A DNA stretch of 64,000 nt from Rotaria sp. Silwood1. Lineage: Eukaryota; Rotifera; Eurotatoria; Philodinida; Philodinidae. This document shows positions 35,101 through 46,115 of the stretch, piece by piece (the stretch's first letter is position 1; each line of letters begins with the position of its first letter). A model generated the notes under the pieces. The model was not told the origin of the DNA and ran no database searches. It saw only the letters and a program-made list of their open reading frames with translations. Made by a program: the position numbers and the translations under genes. The stretch lies in NCBI GenBank assembly GCA_905250075.1, contig CAJNOP010000917.1, positions 1 to 64,000 on the forward strand, written 5' to 3'.

Positions 35101-38100
35101 CGTGTAAAATATCAATATGTTGAAAAATTCATATTTTAGTTATACTATGGAGAATAGTCCTGAAATCTGATTACAGTTTCGATCTTTGCGAAGTTAGAAA
35201 ATTAGACTCTTACAGGAAGATATCGTTTTGAACTTTTGATTTAGCTATTGATGAGCAAAATATGAGACAACTTACTTCGAATGATTATATTCGGTAGTCG
35301 AATACTTGTTTTTTTTGTTTCTAAATATTTTAGAATGATATATTAATTGAAAAAGATAATGAATATGCATTACAATTATCAATTTATTGTCAATCATTAA
35401 TGAAAAGTTCAATACCACGAAATTTGAATGTAATACCATCAATGATAATTAATAAAACATTGATTGAAAATAATGAAAATTATAAACGTTTATTAAAAAA
35501 TCGTCAATATTCAATATTAAATCAATTAGATAATTCAATTGATTTAAATCGTTTTGAAAATGATAATGAATATCGTCGTTTAACAATTCTTGGTTTATTT
35601 ATGTGTGATGATCCATCATTTGAATATGGTGAACAATTAGCAATTAAATATAATATATCAATTGATGAATGTCATCATTCATATTTTGAATATTTATTAA
35701 CAACTTCAAATTTATCATTAAATGAAATACGTAAAAAAATGAAACCATTTTTAAATTCTGAAAGAATTAAAAAAAATCGACAAATTAAATTAGATTTAGT
35801 TAAACGATTACATACAAATGTTTTTCCATTTATTGATGGAAAAGATTATGAACGTTTAAAACTTTTTTATGATATTAAAAAATCTTTAGGTGATATAACA
35901 CATGCACAAAAACATATTCAAGCTATTCAACAATTAACTAATATTCTTAATCATGGTAATTACTCTTAATCTAGGCAATATGAAACTCGTAGGAGAAAAA
36001 TTTAAGAGTTTAATCAAGAGCCAAATTCTAATAGGGTTTTGATTGGAACACTATCTATATATAAAAAAATTTTTTTTTAAATCGAAAGAGAACATTAGAA
36101 GAGATTTTTTTTTCGTTAGTCGAATATTCTAATTGTAATATTTGGTGAAGAAATTATCAATTCTTAATTATTTTTCGAAGTCTTGTTTTGTATTTAGATT
36201 TTGATTATAAATTTTTTCTTTCATCACCGGAATTGTTTATTGAAAAACATGCAAATGATTCGAATATAATAAATCTTGGTATAATACTTGATCAAGTTAA
36301 AGTTTCATCATCATTAATTGTTAATTTAAGTTGGATATATTCATATTATTTACAATATAATCCATCATCATCATTAATATTTGATTTATTAAATCGAATA
36401 ACATTATTTGAAGATTTTAATTTATGTATTAAGAAATTATTATCATCAAGAAATATTCTTTCAATTAATAAACGTATTGAAATAATTGAATATTCAATAA
36501 AACAAATTATTTCTAAAGAAGATGAACAATGGAAAATATTAGAAGAAAAATTAAATAAATGTTTATTATGTCTTAAAGTCCTATATAAACTTTTACCAGA
36601 TTATACACAAGATGAAATAAATCAATTAGATCAATGTGAAAATGTTCAACAACAAGAACAAATTCTATCTGATTTATTATATAAACATGGACAATTTAAT
36701 TTGATTATTTATTTAAAAACTAGTATCTTTTCTGACATCTCAATTTATCAAATATTACAATTAACTATTGAAAAAATAAGTGAAGATATTAAGTAAAAAA
36801 ACAAAAAAAAAAAAATAATCAGAATTGATGTTTTTTATTTATTTCTTATTAAAGGTCTGGTTATGAAGATAGTTATTTACGATTAAATAATTTATTAGAA
36901 AGTATATCTATGGATGATATTGATAAAAAAGAATTATTTTCTTGTTTACAACAAATGTGTCGTTCGGAAATAATTGATCGACGTGTTCGATTTAAATTAA
37001 TTGATAAACTTGATAGAGTAAGATTTATTTATTATTATATTTAAATAATTATTTTTCTTTTTTATTCAATTAGATGTTTGATAAACAAGGTTTACAATCC
37101 GATGATCTTTTATTATTTGAACAATATCGTTTATCAACTTTACTTTCATCATTTGATTCATTTACTGAAGTAATTTTATTTTTGTTTTTTTATTCTAAAT
37201 AATATTTTAATAATTAGTTAAAAAAAGAAGATATTGAAACTGATGAAAATCGTACTATTCTATTTCAAAAATATCTTTTACAAGCTGAACGACTTATTCA
37301 TTTTGAATCTCTTATTCAAATTCTTAATAATACTTGGTCAAAACAACAGATTAACAATATGAAAGGGTTTGATCTTTCTTTTTTTTTAAATATTATTTTT
37401 TGTCAAATAAAATCAATGTTTTAGATCACATGGATTAACTTTAAAAAATGAATTAATTTTAGCAATGATTGAAAAAAATTCAGATTGGGAAAGAATATTA
37501 ACTGAAAATACTATTCAATTTGATGAAGAAGTACGATACAAAGGAAACAAATTTTTTTTGTAGAGATTTTTCAGCACATTTAATAGCCTTATATTCTATG
37601 AAAGTATTCAAATCAGCAAATTCTTAAATGAAAGTTTAGAAAACTTTCAGATTTATTCGACTTGAGCATGATTCTTTTTTTTCCTTCACGAGTGTCTACC
37701 TTTTTCTTTCTCTTCGTATAATTAGACAACATTGTATTATCTCACAAAATACATAGAATTTCAAAACTATCAAGACAATATGCAACACTAAAGTCCAAAT
37801 CATCTGATAAATTTATGTTAATCCAGAGCGCAATTCGATGATGAATATAATAATAGAAGTTGTCACAATAAAATTTTGATTTTTCTTTTTTTCAAAGATG
37901 TTTAGTATATTTTAAGATTTCTTTAGTTTTTCATTCGCCTAAATTCCATAGTCTTCTCTACTTGACTAACTGATGGTGTTTCAGCCATTTTGGCAATATC
38001 CTTGTATTTAGTAATAAACTTTCGTAGAATGAGCTTGATCTTAATGATAAGTTTCTAGTTCTAAAGCGTTTATTTCACTTTTGCAGTAGCAAAACAACAT

Positions 38101-38838
38101 TTCGCTTGTACATATGTCCCGACAATTCTTTTGACATCGATTAGAATAATGCTATTTTCAAATATTTTGTGACATCTCAAAATAAGAGCTTCTTATGAGA
38201 TTTTTGTAACTTAGAAATAAACTCTAATTAATACTGTAAAATCAGTGCAATGAGGAAAAAACGTAATACCATATAAACGATTATTTATCAGTAAAACAAA
38301 ACAGAATCGAAAGGATAATCTTCAATTGTCTCACATTCGAGTTTGAAAATATGTTGTATATGTGTTTCAATCGAATTCAATTTAGGAAATGAATTCATTA
38401 ATACAATATTTATACAATTCAAAAGATCTAATATCTTATGCATATAAATTATGGTTAATAAATCCAATATCATCATTAGTCGATTTACTTTTTCGATCAC
38501 CAGTAAATTTTTTTTTCTTATTTTCTATTTTCTACTTGCGAAAATATTCTCTTTTTCTTCTTTAGTCTGAATCAGTAATTGATAAAAAATTTTTATTAAT
38601 GTCAATTGAAAGAAATCGTATTAATGATATATTATCAATAAATCCTTTATTATTCGATTATTATTTGAATGGAAATCTTTCTCATGAAGAAAAATGTGAA
38701 GTTCTAAATCAAATTGAAAATAATGAAGAATTTCTTGTAAAAATTGCTCAGTTATTTATTCATAACGAAGATTATTCATCATTTATATCATTTGGTTTAA
38801 TTATTGATACTTTACAGAAATATTTTTTAAATAAATAA
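29190..38838 (+). CDS. NBAS: NBAS-like ER-Golgi tether subunit (28 exons)
   Basis: Modelled exons: 29190-29292, 29349-29367, 29425-29508, 29564-29798, 29867-29925, 29974-30334, 30390-30446, 30498-31313, 31621-32399, 32459-32522, 32588-32649, 32792-32885, 32953-33110, 33168-33277, 33325-33404, 33460-33549, 33811-34023, 34079-34150, 34201-34243, 34297-34373, 35334-35955, 36198-36792, 36855-37017, 37074-37169, 37218-37366, 37425-37530, 38386-38502, 38566-38838. All phases fit, giving about 1898 aa. The N-terminus is a beta-propeller-like region (LAYGHWSGVVCVYSSIDGQS; LALSPNESCLVSILSDQSII). A long helical Sec39-type region follows, with YRRKLLDEKRKLILYDDLIN and SLFIEWYKKKILSFESFGLI matching the NBAS core. 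NBAS joins ZW10 and RINT1 in the tether for Golgi-to-ER vesicles and has a role in nonsense-mediated decay. It is shorter than human NBAS (about 2370 aa). Some introns reach 250-960 nt. Confidence 0.85.
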
Positions 38839-38846
38839 ACAAACAG

Positions 38847-38871
38847 TTTTCCCCCTTTTCCTTTGTTTCAG
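38847..38871 (+). promoter_or_regulatory. Candidate trans-splice acceptor before kish-B
   Basis: A pyrimidine tract (TTTTCCCCCTTTTCCTTTGT) ends in TTTCAG at 38871, 40 bp upstream of the kish-B ATG and within the 73-bp gap after the NBAS stop. Bdelloids are known to add a spliced leader to many mRNAs. An outron acceptor here would let the two genes be made from one transcript. Inference from sequence only. Confidence 0.45.
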
Positions 38872-38911
38872 ATAAAGATTTCTCATAGATACAAATAAAC
38901 AAAAAAATAAA

Positions 38912-39266
38912 ATGGTTAATGGTAAATTTAAAGAAAAGAAAATTTCTTTCAGTTAATTAAAAACAATCTTCTTTCTTGTTATTATGTTTAGCATATTCGT
39001 TTGATGGAATAATTGTCTTTGTATTATTGACAATATGTACATGTGGTTATATGCGTCGTGTGCCAAAATTACGCGAATGGTTTTTATCGGAAAAGAAAGG
39101 TTTTGCTGGTATTTTTTATAAAGGTTTGTCTTTTTGTTTTCTTTTATTTATTCTGATTGATCGTTCCTATGTTTTTATTTTAGCGTCAATTATTGGTACT
39201 CGTCTTTCTCTTGTTGTTGCGATCTCATGTGTTACTATGGCTTTTTGGCTTGCGTTTTTACGATGA
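38912..39266 (+). CDS. TMEM167B: Protein kish-B (TMEM167B)
   Basis: Exons 38912-38921, 38992-39123 and 39184-39266 splice in phase to 74 aa, the exact length of the human protein. The product reads [21 protein letters not shown] through [20 protein letters not shown] and GIFYK, then [20 protein letters not shown] and FW: two membrane helices around a short basic loop, as in kish family proteins of the early secretory pathway/Golgi. The first exon carries only three and a third codons. It follows NBAS on the same strand by 73 bp, so shared transcription is plausible, and both act in early secretory traffic. Confidence 0.92.
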
Positions 39267-40483
39267 AAACTTCTTTTTTTTGTGATTAAATAAAATATTC
39301 ATTTTTACATTAAATCATTATTTGAGATCAACAATAAAATTTCTGTTCTGTATTTTATATAGAGATAGAAATTGAACATTTTTCTGAAGCTCGCACTTTT
39401 TTTTTGGGAACAATAAATAAATAACGACACAAAAATCTCAGATAGGATTCTATTGATATCACTCTCACAGTAAGCACTAGAAAGAAGAACTCTTGTATTT
39501 AATGACTAAAACTTCTTACCAACTTTAACAGAATAACTGTTAGCGTGTTAATATCTAACAACAAAGTAAAAAAAGGGATCGATCATTTCCGTAGTGAATA
39601 ATATTAGCTGAAAAATAAGTGACAATCACAAGTATGATCATGTCAATGATTTATACCCAAGACTTAGCAACTGGTATGTCACGTCGTCTTAAGTAATGAA
39701 TAATAGATCTGTAAGGTAAACAAAAGATGAAGAATAGTTTAAAGAGCTTGAAGTAGCTATTGAGCAATGATGAAAACAAATTAAAAATATTGATGAAAAG
39801 AAAACCAACATCTACACCCACTCTAATTATAGCGATCGATAAGGTGCAGAATGCTCTGCAAATGGATGTTTGGAATTTTACTTGATTGCTAATGAAAAAT
39901 TGAAGCACTTGATATAAAAGCAAGCTATTACAAAAGTAAATATTTATTTTGAAGTGCGCGTGAAATTCTTTATTATCTTGGACGTTTGTTAGTGTTAACT
40001 TTCATTTATTTGACGACAAATATTTCGAATATTGGTAATATATTCTCATTCTGATATTGTCATTCTCGACTACTCCACATAACTCATACAGCAGCAAATG
40101 AATGGTTATTTAGTAATCTGAAAATATGTGAGGATAATTAACCATCTNNNNNNNNNNNNNNNNNNNNNNNNNNNNNNNNNNNNNNNNNNNNNNNNNNNNN
40201 NNNNNNNNNNNNNNNNNNNNNNNNNNNNNNNNNNNNNNNNNNNNNNNAGATAACTTACAAGTGTTTAAAGAATGCAATAACAATATGTAGAAATTAAATC
40301 TCATTCCCATACACATACTTCAGAATAACAGTACAACAAAAAAATATATATATATATGTATTTCGAATACATAAAAACATATTAGTTATAACCCTTTTTT
40401 TTTTGTTTAAGAAAATATGAATATGTTTTATGTAGCAGAAAAAAATCTAATCATATTTTGAATAAACAATAGTTAAATATGTA
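39267..40483. other. Intergenic with assembly gap
   Basis: No gene recognised; 100 N at 40148-40247. A minus-strand frame at 39651-39923 is hydrophobic but low-complexity and not believed. Confidence 0.4.
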
Positions 40484-41382
40484 TTAATAGAAATCTTTTT
40501 TTTTTTTGTAAATATTGAATAAATTATTGTGAATATTATTTATACAAACTTTTAATCCTTCAGAAAAATCTTTATCATCTATATTAAGATCTTGTAATAA
40601 ATATCTAAAACGTTGTAAAATTGCAATCATTGTTTGTCCTTTTAGCCATAATTTCATAATTATTTCACGTTCTTGTCCTTCATGTAAATGATAATCACGT
40701 TCAATTGCATTCATAACATCTTGATAAGAAAGAAGATTCTATAACAATAATATTTAAAAGTACATAATTTATAACAAGAAAAAAAATTCTATTATTTTCA
40801 AAAGACTTTATACTTTTAAATTAATAGATGCAGCAACCGCAACAACTTGACTTGTTTCTAATGAACGATTTAATCGTGAATCTTGATTCGATTGAGATAA
40901 AATTGGATTTTGTTGAATAATATTTTCCATTGTATTTGTATTTTTTTTTAAATTTATTCTTAATTCTTCATGATATTCATTTATAATCTATTATGTAAGA
41001 ATAATAATAATAATAATTTTCTATTTCTTAATAAATAAATTTTTATACTTCTTGTGATGATGAATGTTGATTGGTAATAAGTTTTTCTTCGATCCAGTTA
41101 TTATATCTGTTTGTTTTATTAATTTAATATTATGATCATGATTATTCAAAACCTCAAAGAAAATAAATATAAACCAACCTTGACAATCACGAACATCTTA
41201 CTTCATTCATTTTTCCTCTTTTTTTCCTCTCTTTCTCTCGTCTTTTCTCTTGATAAATAAATCAAAACAACAAAAGAAATGATGTATGTATATGCAAACA
41301 AAAATTGAAACATACAGACAAGAAAAAAGAAAGAATTTGAAAGAAATAAAAATTTATATACCTTTTGTTGGTGTTATTCATT
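40484..41382 (-). CDS. Unknown helical protein, 168 aa, 4 exons
   Basis: Exons 41382-41363, 41106-41049, 40987-40814 and 40738-40484 (minus strand) all have GT-AG borders and keep phase: 507 nt, 168 aa. The start MNNTNKRYNNWIEEKL is followed by a charged helix (IINEYHEELRINLKKN), a Gln/Asn/Ser-rich linker, then a helical C-terminal domain with YQDVMNAIERDYHLHEGQER, LWLKGQTMIAILQRFRYLLQ and a final helix ending in KKKKDFY. There is no signal peptide or membrane segment. It is probably a small coiled-coil or helical-bundle subunit of a complex. I do not recognise the family. The perfect exon structure says it is a real gene. Confidence 0.7.
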
Positions 41383-42038
41383 TGAATAATTTTTAATATA
41401 TTGAAACTAAAATGAAGCAAATTATTGTATAATTAATGTTCAAAAAAACACTTTAGATCAATTCTCTATACTGGCTTCCTTCATACTAAAACATCAATGA
41501 GAGAATTGTCAGTCGATACAAAACAATCCCTTCTTTTTTTTTTGTTGTATACCGTTACATTTTCTCCTTCAGACTAATAATTTAGAAAAAGAAATCAACA
41601 AGATGCAACGATATTATTATTTGTCCATTTAGAGACATACTCTATAAAGAAGAAGAAAAATGACAATATATATATATATTCAAATGAAAGGTTGCTGTTC
41701 GATATATCGACATGAAGTAGATGATAAGAAAAAACAACAATATAACATAAGAATAAAAATAATATGCAGACACTTAGAAATGAATTCGTTTAAGGCCCCC
41801 CACCTCAAAAACCGATCTCATCGCATTTACCTTCAAATGGGCTGAAATTTGGAGCATATGTTGGGACTGAAGTGAGGAGGCTATGGTAAAATTTTCAGCT
41901 CGATTTACTGACGTTTGACGGAGATATGAACCAAACAAGGGTCAGAAAATAGGTCATCTTAGCGCCAAAAAGTCTCCATGGCCCTTCATTACATATACAA
42001 TTTTTTTTTTGTTTGAAAGCTTGTCTCTAGGGCTAGCC
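41383..42038. other. Intergenic, with a GC-richer block
   Basis: 41790-41990 is markedly richer in G+C than its AT-rich surroundings and non-coding; possibly a dispersed-repeat fragment that ends at palindrome I. Confidence 0.35.
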
Positions 42039-42162
42039 GGGTGTGGGTGTGGGTGTGGATGTGGGTGTGGGTGGGTGCGTGGGTGTGGATGTGGATGTGG
42101 GCATACTCTCCTTAAACACCCACATCCACACCCATATCCACACCCACACCCACCCACACCCT
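42039..42162. repeat. Telomere-like palindrome I with mirror-matched arms
   Basis: The G-rich arm (42039-42099) and C-rich arm (about 42116-42162) converge on a spacer of about 16 nt. The order of variants is shared: reading the C arm on the other strand gives GGGTGTGGGTGGGTG.TGGG then TGTGGATATGGGTGTGGATG, nearly the order of the inner G arm apart from one small insertion and one deletion. This is the only clear copy inside the gene-dense half. Confidence 0.9.
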
Positions 42163-43668
42163 TTCTCAGTTGAGAAAAATCGTTCATGTTTCGAATATTT
42201 TGATGAATTCTATCTGTACAAAGGAGATTTTCTTGTTTCAAATTACAGAACATGTAGCTTTCTAAATATTGACTAATTAAAAAATAGTGATGTCCGAATC
42301 AATTTATCTTTGGATAAAAAAGATATAATGTTTGGTTCTGAATTAGAGAGTTAAAGTTAATCTGTTGCTATGGATAGAAAATTAAACAAAGTATTCACTA
42401 AATTATTTACAGGTTGTTTTTCACGCGCTATATGGCTCTGGACTATCAACGTCATTTGCAAACGTCTCTGACAAATTCGAACAGACGTTTACTGCAAGAT
42501 TAATAAAAGAAATATAATAATTATAGTTGAAAATTTGGATAGATACTTACGTTTTCTTTTGCCTTGCACATTATGATGAAATAAGATTGTATCTATATCT
42601 AAAAAGCAACATAGTGGATGTATGTATAGACGTCGACCGCGACATGAAAAAAGAAAACAAACAAAGAAGGAACGCATACTTAAATAGACTAACATTAATA
42701 CTATTTTCGTCTAGTCTATCCATTTTTTTTTCGTTTCGGATAAACAATAAACCGTAACCATTGTTCAAGAAAATTAAGTGTATAACACTAATCAGCAAGG
42801 ACATCTAAATGACGAAAATTATGATAATGCACTCAGAATTTATGCTATTGGTTTATTTCTGGAAATCAAATATATGTTTGAGCTTGAGTTTTATGCAGTG
42901 CTTCTGATCACAGGTGTACCAAGCAGAATTAAAATGTACAGAACATTTGCTGCCCACAATATAGAAATTGTTTTATACTTTGTTTCGAAAAATGGAGTGT
43001 ACATATTACACTTTGATGAACAAAATAGCACATTAGTTTCAAAATACTTAAATTTATTTTTAAAAGGAAAAATAACGCATCTAATCTATTCAGTTTTTTT
43101 AGAATATGTTACTTCTACGTTTTAGTCTCTCTTTGAACATATTATGAGAAAAAGAACAAAAATATATCTATCACTTATCAATGTTTTTTCATTATCGATA
43201 ATTTTTTTCTTCAACTGATAGAAGATGAACTTTTCTTTCTTTTTTTTTTCAATAAGTTATTTAAAACAAGTCTTTTTTGTACACTTGTATACACTCTACT
43301 TGTAAAAGAAAAGTGTACAGAAATATTTAGTTTTAGATTTCCATTAGAATCGCTGGTTTCGTGCCATTGATTGATTATTATCTCTTTTTATAATCATTTG
43401 AGTTCATCTGCAGTACGATAAAACATAATGTCTCAATCAGTTGAAGGACAGTGAATAGCTTTAAATGGATTAATTCAAAAAATGTTACAAAACGAATATT
43501 CAAGACATATAAAAGGTCTTCTAATCATGAAGTACTTAAATCCAGTATACAAAAAAATTGCTATTATGTCATAAAGTTATATCTTTGAATTATCTGATAA
43601 TGTTTTCTGATGTTCCTAATGTAGCCTTCATGAAACATTGTTGTTCATTTGTCTGTCTTATTTAGCAT
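42163..43668. other. Intergenic, no gene supported
   Basis: A 115-codon frame at 42778-43125 has no recognisable motif and a composition like the surrounding AT-rich DNA; it is not called. Confidence 0.4.
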
Positions 43669-43956
43669 ATGATTCTCGTTTTCCGAAAGAATCAGGAGTG
43701 GACCAAACTTGACGGCATTGCAATGTCGAGACGATCCATGGCACAGGCTCGAGAGAACTTGAATAATGCTGACCAACGTCTAAAAATCCACTTGAAAGAG
43801 CCTGATCTCAATGAGACCAGCGCCGGCTTTTCAACTGACGAGAACAGATACTATACTTTGATCTTAGCAGATAAATATGAGCTTCCTATCTTAAGATTGT
43901 CCATTGATATTCCATGTTTGTATCCAGCAGAGAACAATCCAATGTTTTCGAAATAA
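43669..43956 (+). pseudogene. Gene fragment, possibly MED15 C-terminal domain
   Basis: 95 open codons follow a TTATTTAG acceptor-like site at 43664. The C-terminal half, RLKIHLKEPDLNE...YYTLILADKYELPILRLSID then IPCLYPAENNPMF, resembles the conserved C-terminal part of Mediator subunit 15 (cold recall of the pattern: RF.V.L....TL.C.LDD..LP..PPL...IP..YP...P). The N-terminal half has no such match, and upstream exons are not found. Either a fragment or an incomplete gene; the Mediator assignment is weak. Confidence 0.35.
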
Positions 43957-44438
43957 AAATATTATTCAGCATGATTCATATTTTAAAAGGATGCAAGCAA
44001 TTTCAACAGGATTCATAGCAAATAGAGAGTGCATATTTGTAAAGATAAATCCGTTTTACTCAACTATTCGATAATCATTGTACTTTTCTTTCACTTTAAT
44101 TTATTTGATACTGACGAAAAGTGTGACATAGGTCAGAAATGATATTACTTAGTTCTTATATGTTTGTTGTAAGATGTTGCTATGGCAGCACAGTCTTGTC
44201 ACTAGCCTACACGTTTTCGTAATTGCAACATGTATTAGATCAGATTTTTTTAATCTTTATACTTCAGTTTATATTCTCTTGTTTATTTCAACAAAATACA
44301 TGCATGCAAAAATTCAGTTAACTAGAAAAAAAAAATATAACATAAAAGTCAGATTTACATATATATGAATTTCATTTCTAATAAAAATACAAAAAATTTG
44401 TTTAAAAAAAATCATATATATATATATAAAGCATAGTA
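43957..44438. other. Intergenic
   Basis: AT-rich spacer before the 3' end of the caspase gene; contains a TA dinucleotide run near 44412-44430. Confidence 0.4.
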
Positions 44439-46115
44439 TTAATGATTAATTATAGGATTATGAAGTATTAAATCATAAATTTCTATCCAAATTCTCAAAG
44501 GAATTTGTACAGGTATTTTTTTTTTAGTATCCCATGAATGATAGGTATCATATAAACAATAATTTGAAAATCGAAATTTTGAATTAAATTCTCGTTCAAT
44601 ATATTCTGGTCGTTGAATAGATACTGGTTTGTTATGTTGTGCACTAAGTTCATCACGTTTAATAACAAATTTAGAAGTCCATTCGAGAATATTTTGAATT
44701 TGAAAATGATAACTATATCGAAGTAACATGACACAAAGTACTTGAATAAAAGATGACCCTGTAGTTGGACTTCGTTTTGATGCTTCGCTTGCACTACAAG
44801 AATAAGCAACAAGCATTTTTGGTGATAAATCATTTTTTGTGACACCTTCACGTTGGTTACATTGCAAATGTTCTGGCCATTCTGATCGACATGCTTGAAT
44901 AAAAAATAGGCGTGATTTTCCAGTCCAAATAGTTGTTGATGATGAATCAGCATAACGTTTTACAATATCTCGTATAATAACTTCTTTTGAATCAGCTGTA
45001 AAAAATGAATGTAAAAGTCCATGAGACATAATAAACATAACAAGACAATCAAAATTTCCAAATGCATCTTGATCATCAATATAATTTAAAGCTTTATCAA
45101 GATGATCTTTTGTAAAATCAAATTTACATTCTAATATTGTAAATTTTAATTTATTAAAAATAACTTTAATCAGATCGACATCTTTATCTGATCCTGCTCG
45201 TTGAGGTGTGTGAATATCATAAGATGAAGTAAATGCTTTAATATTAATTATTACACATAAACCTTTTTCTGGCACATTCGATGATGATGATGGAGGTGGT
45301 GGTGGTTGTGGCGGTGATATAGGTGCTTTTTGAACTTGTTCTACAAGTGATGATATTGGTGATTTTATTTGTTCACGACTTGAAAATAAAAATTTCGTCA
45401 TAAATAATGAAACTGCATGAGGATCATTTTGATTTAGTATAGCATCCGTTTGTATATTATTATTTTCATTATATAATAATGATTTATAATGCTTTTCAAA
45501 TGTGATTAAAAAATCTTCATATCTTTGAATAAATAATTGAAAATATCGAATAGTTTGATCAACAAGAACCAATTTTTGTGCAAAAAATTGACATTGAATT
45601 AATAAAGAAAAAAATTCTGGAAATTTTTCACCTAAATTCTGATAGATATCATATAAATTATCAATAGGTTGTCGAATTTTTAATAAAAATTTTAATTCAT
45701 TTAATTTCTGTTGTGATAAACGATCATCAATTTGTGCTAATAAAAAACAATATGCTAAACTTAATTCATTATCAATAGAAAATTTTATATTTGATTTTAA
45801 TTGATTATTATCATTATCTATTATTAATTCAGATAAATATTTTTCTTTAAAATGTATCATTGTTGCTAATTCAATTCTTGTTAATGGTGTATCATAATAT
45901 TTTTCATGATGATCTTTTTTAATTGTCAATAAATTTTCAAATTTTTCTTTTAAATTATTTGATAAAACAACTAATTGTGTACAAGCATCTTGATGATGAA
46001 ATAATTTCACAAGTAGATTAACAGAATAACTGTCAAATTGTCCAAGTGTCAATGAACATTGTTTAATAAATTCTTCCGTTATATTCATCATATCTATAAA
46101 TAACTCTTTAGTCAA
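44439..46115 (-). CDS. DED-containing caspase (558 aa)
   Basis: An intron-free frame of 558 codons. The C-terminal half is a caspase: the RxGS-type motif QRAGSDKD (305-312), the catalytic His in FIMSHG (His365), the catalytic Cys in FIQACRSE (Cys409), and the small-subunit part KMLVAYSCSASEASKRSPTT with GSSFIQVLCVML (433-464). Upstream, residues about 113-195 (FLLAQIDDRLSQQKLNELKF...) fit a death effector domain; the first 100 residues are helical and could be a second one. A Pro/Ser linker (SPPQPPPPPSSSS, about 267-279) separates prodomain and protease. This suggests a caspase-8/10-like initiator acting in apoptosis or innate signalling. QACRS replaces the usual QACRG. The long prodomain supports the initiator role; absence of introns is notable next to intron-rich neighbours. 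Confidence 0.85.
   Translation of the reverse strand: MTKELFIDMMNITEEFIKQCSLTLGQFDSYSVNLLVKLFHHQDACTQLVVLSNNLKEKFENLLTIKKDHHEKYYDTPLTRIELATMIHFKEKYLSELIIDNDNNQLKSNIKFSIDNELSLAYCFLLAQIDDRLSQQKLNELKFLLKIRQPIDNLYDIYQNLGEKFPEFFSLLIQCQFFAQKLVLVDQTIRYFQLFIQRYEDFLITFEKHYKSLLYNENNNIQTDAILNQNDPHAVSLFMTKFLFSSREQIKSPISSLVEQVQKAPISPPQPPPPPSSSSNVPEKGLCVIINIKAFTSSYDIHTPQRAGSDKDVDLIKVIFNKLKFTILECKFDFTKDHLDKALNYIDDQDAFGNFDCLVMFIMSHGLLHSFFTADSKEVIIRDIVKRYADSSSTTIWTGKSRLFFIQACRSEWPEHLQCNQREGVTKNDLSPKMLVAYSCSASEASKRSPTTGSSFIQVLCVMLLRYSYHFQIQNILEWTSKFVIKRDELSAQHNKPVSIQRPEYIEREFNSKFRFSNYCLYDTYHSWDTKKKIPVQIPLRIWIEIYDLILHNPIINH

Noticed and set aside
39651..39923. Hydrophobic 90-codon minus-strand frame
   Set aside because: Low-complexity Phe/Leu from T-rich DNA; no conserved pattern.
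595..42162. The palindromes as simple chromosome-fusion scars
   Set aside because: Too many within 42 kb, and at least two have mirror-matched arms, which independent telomeres would not share. A copied or inserted unit fits better.
595..42162. The palindromes as hAT elements because some begin CAGGGTGTG
   Set aside because: No 8-bp target duplications could be found at A, B, C, D, E, F or I, and several ends lack the CAG.
42778..43125. 115-codon open frame
   Set aside because: No motif, AT-rich composition like its surroundings, and no splice or start context.
44439..44953. 152-codon frame overlapping the caspase on the same strand
   Set aside because: A frame-shifted shadow of the caspase 3' half.
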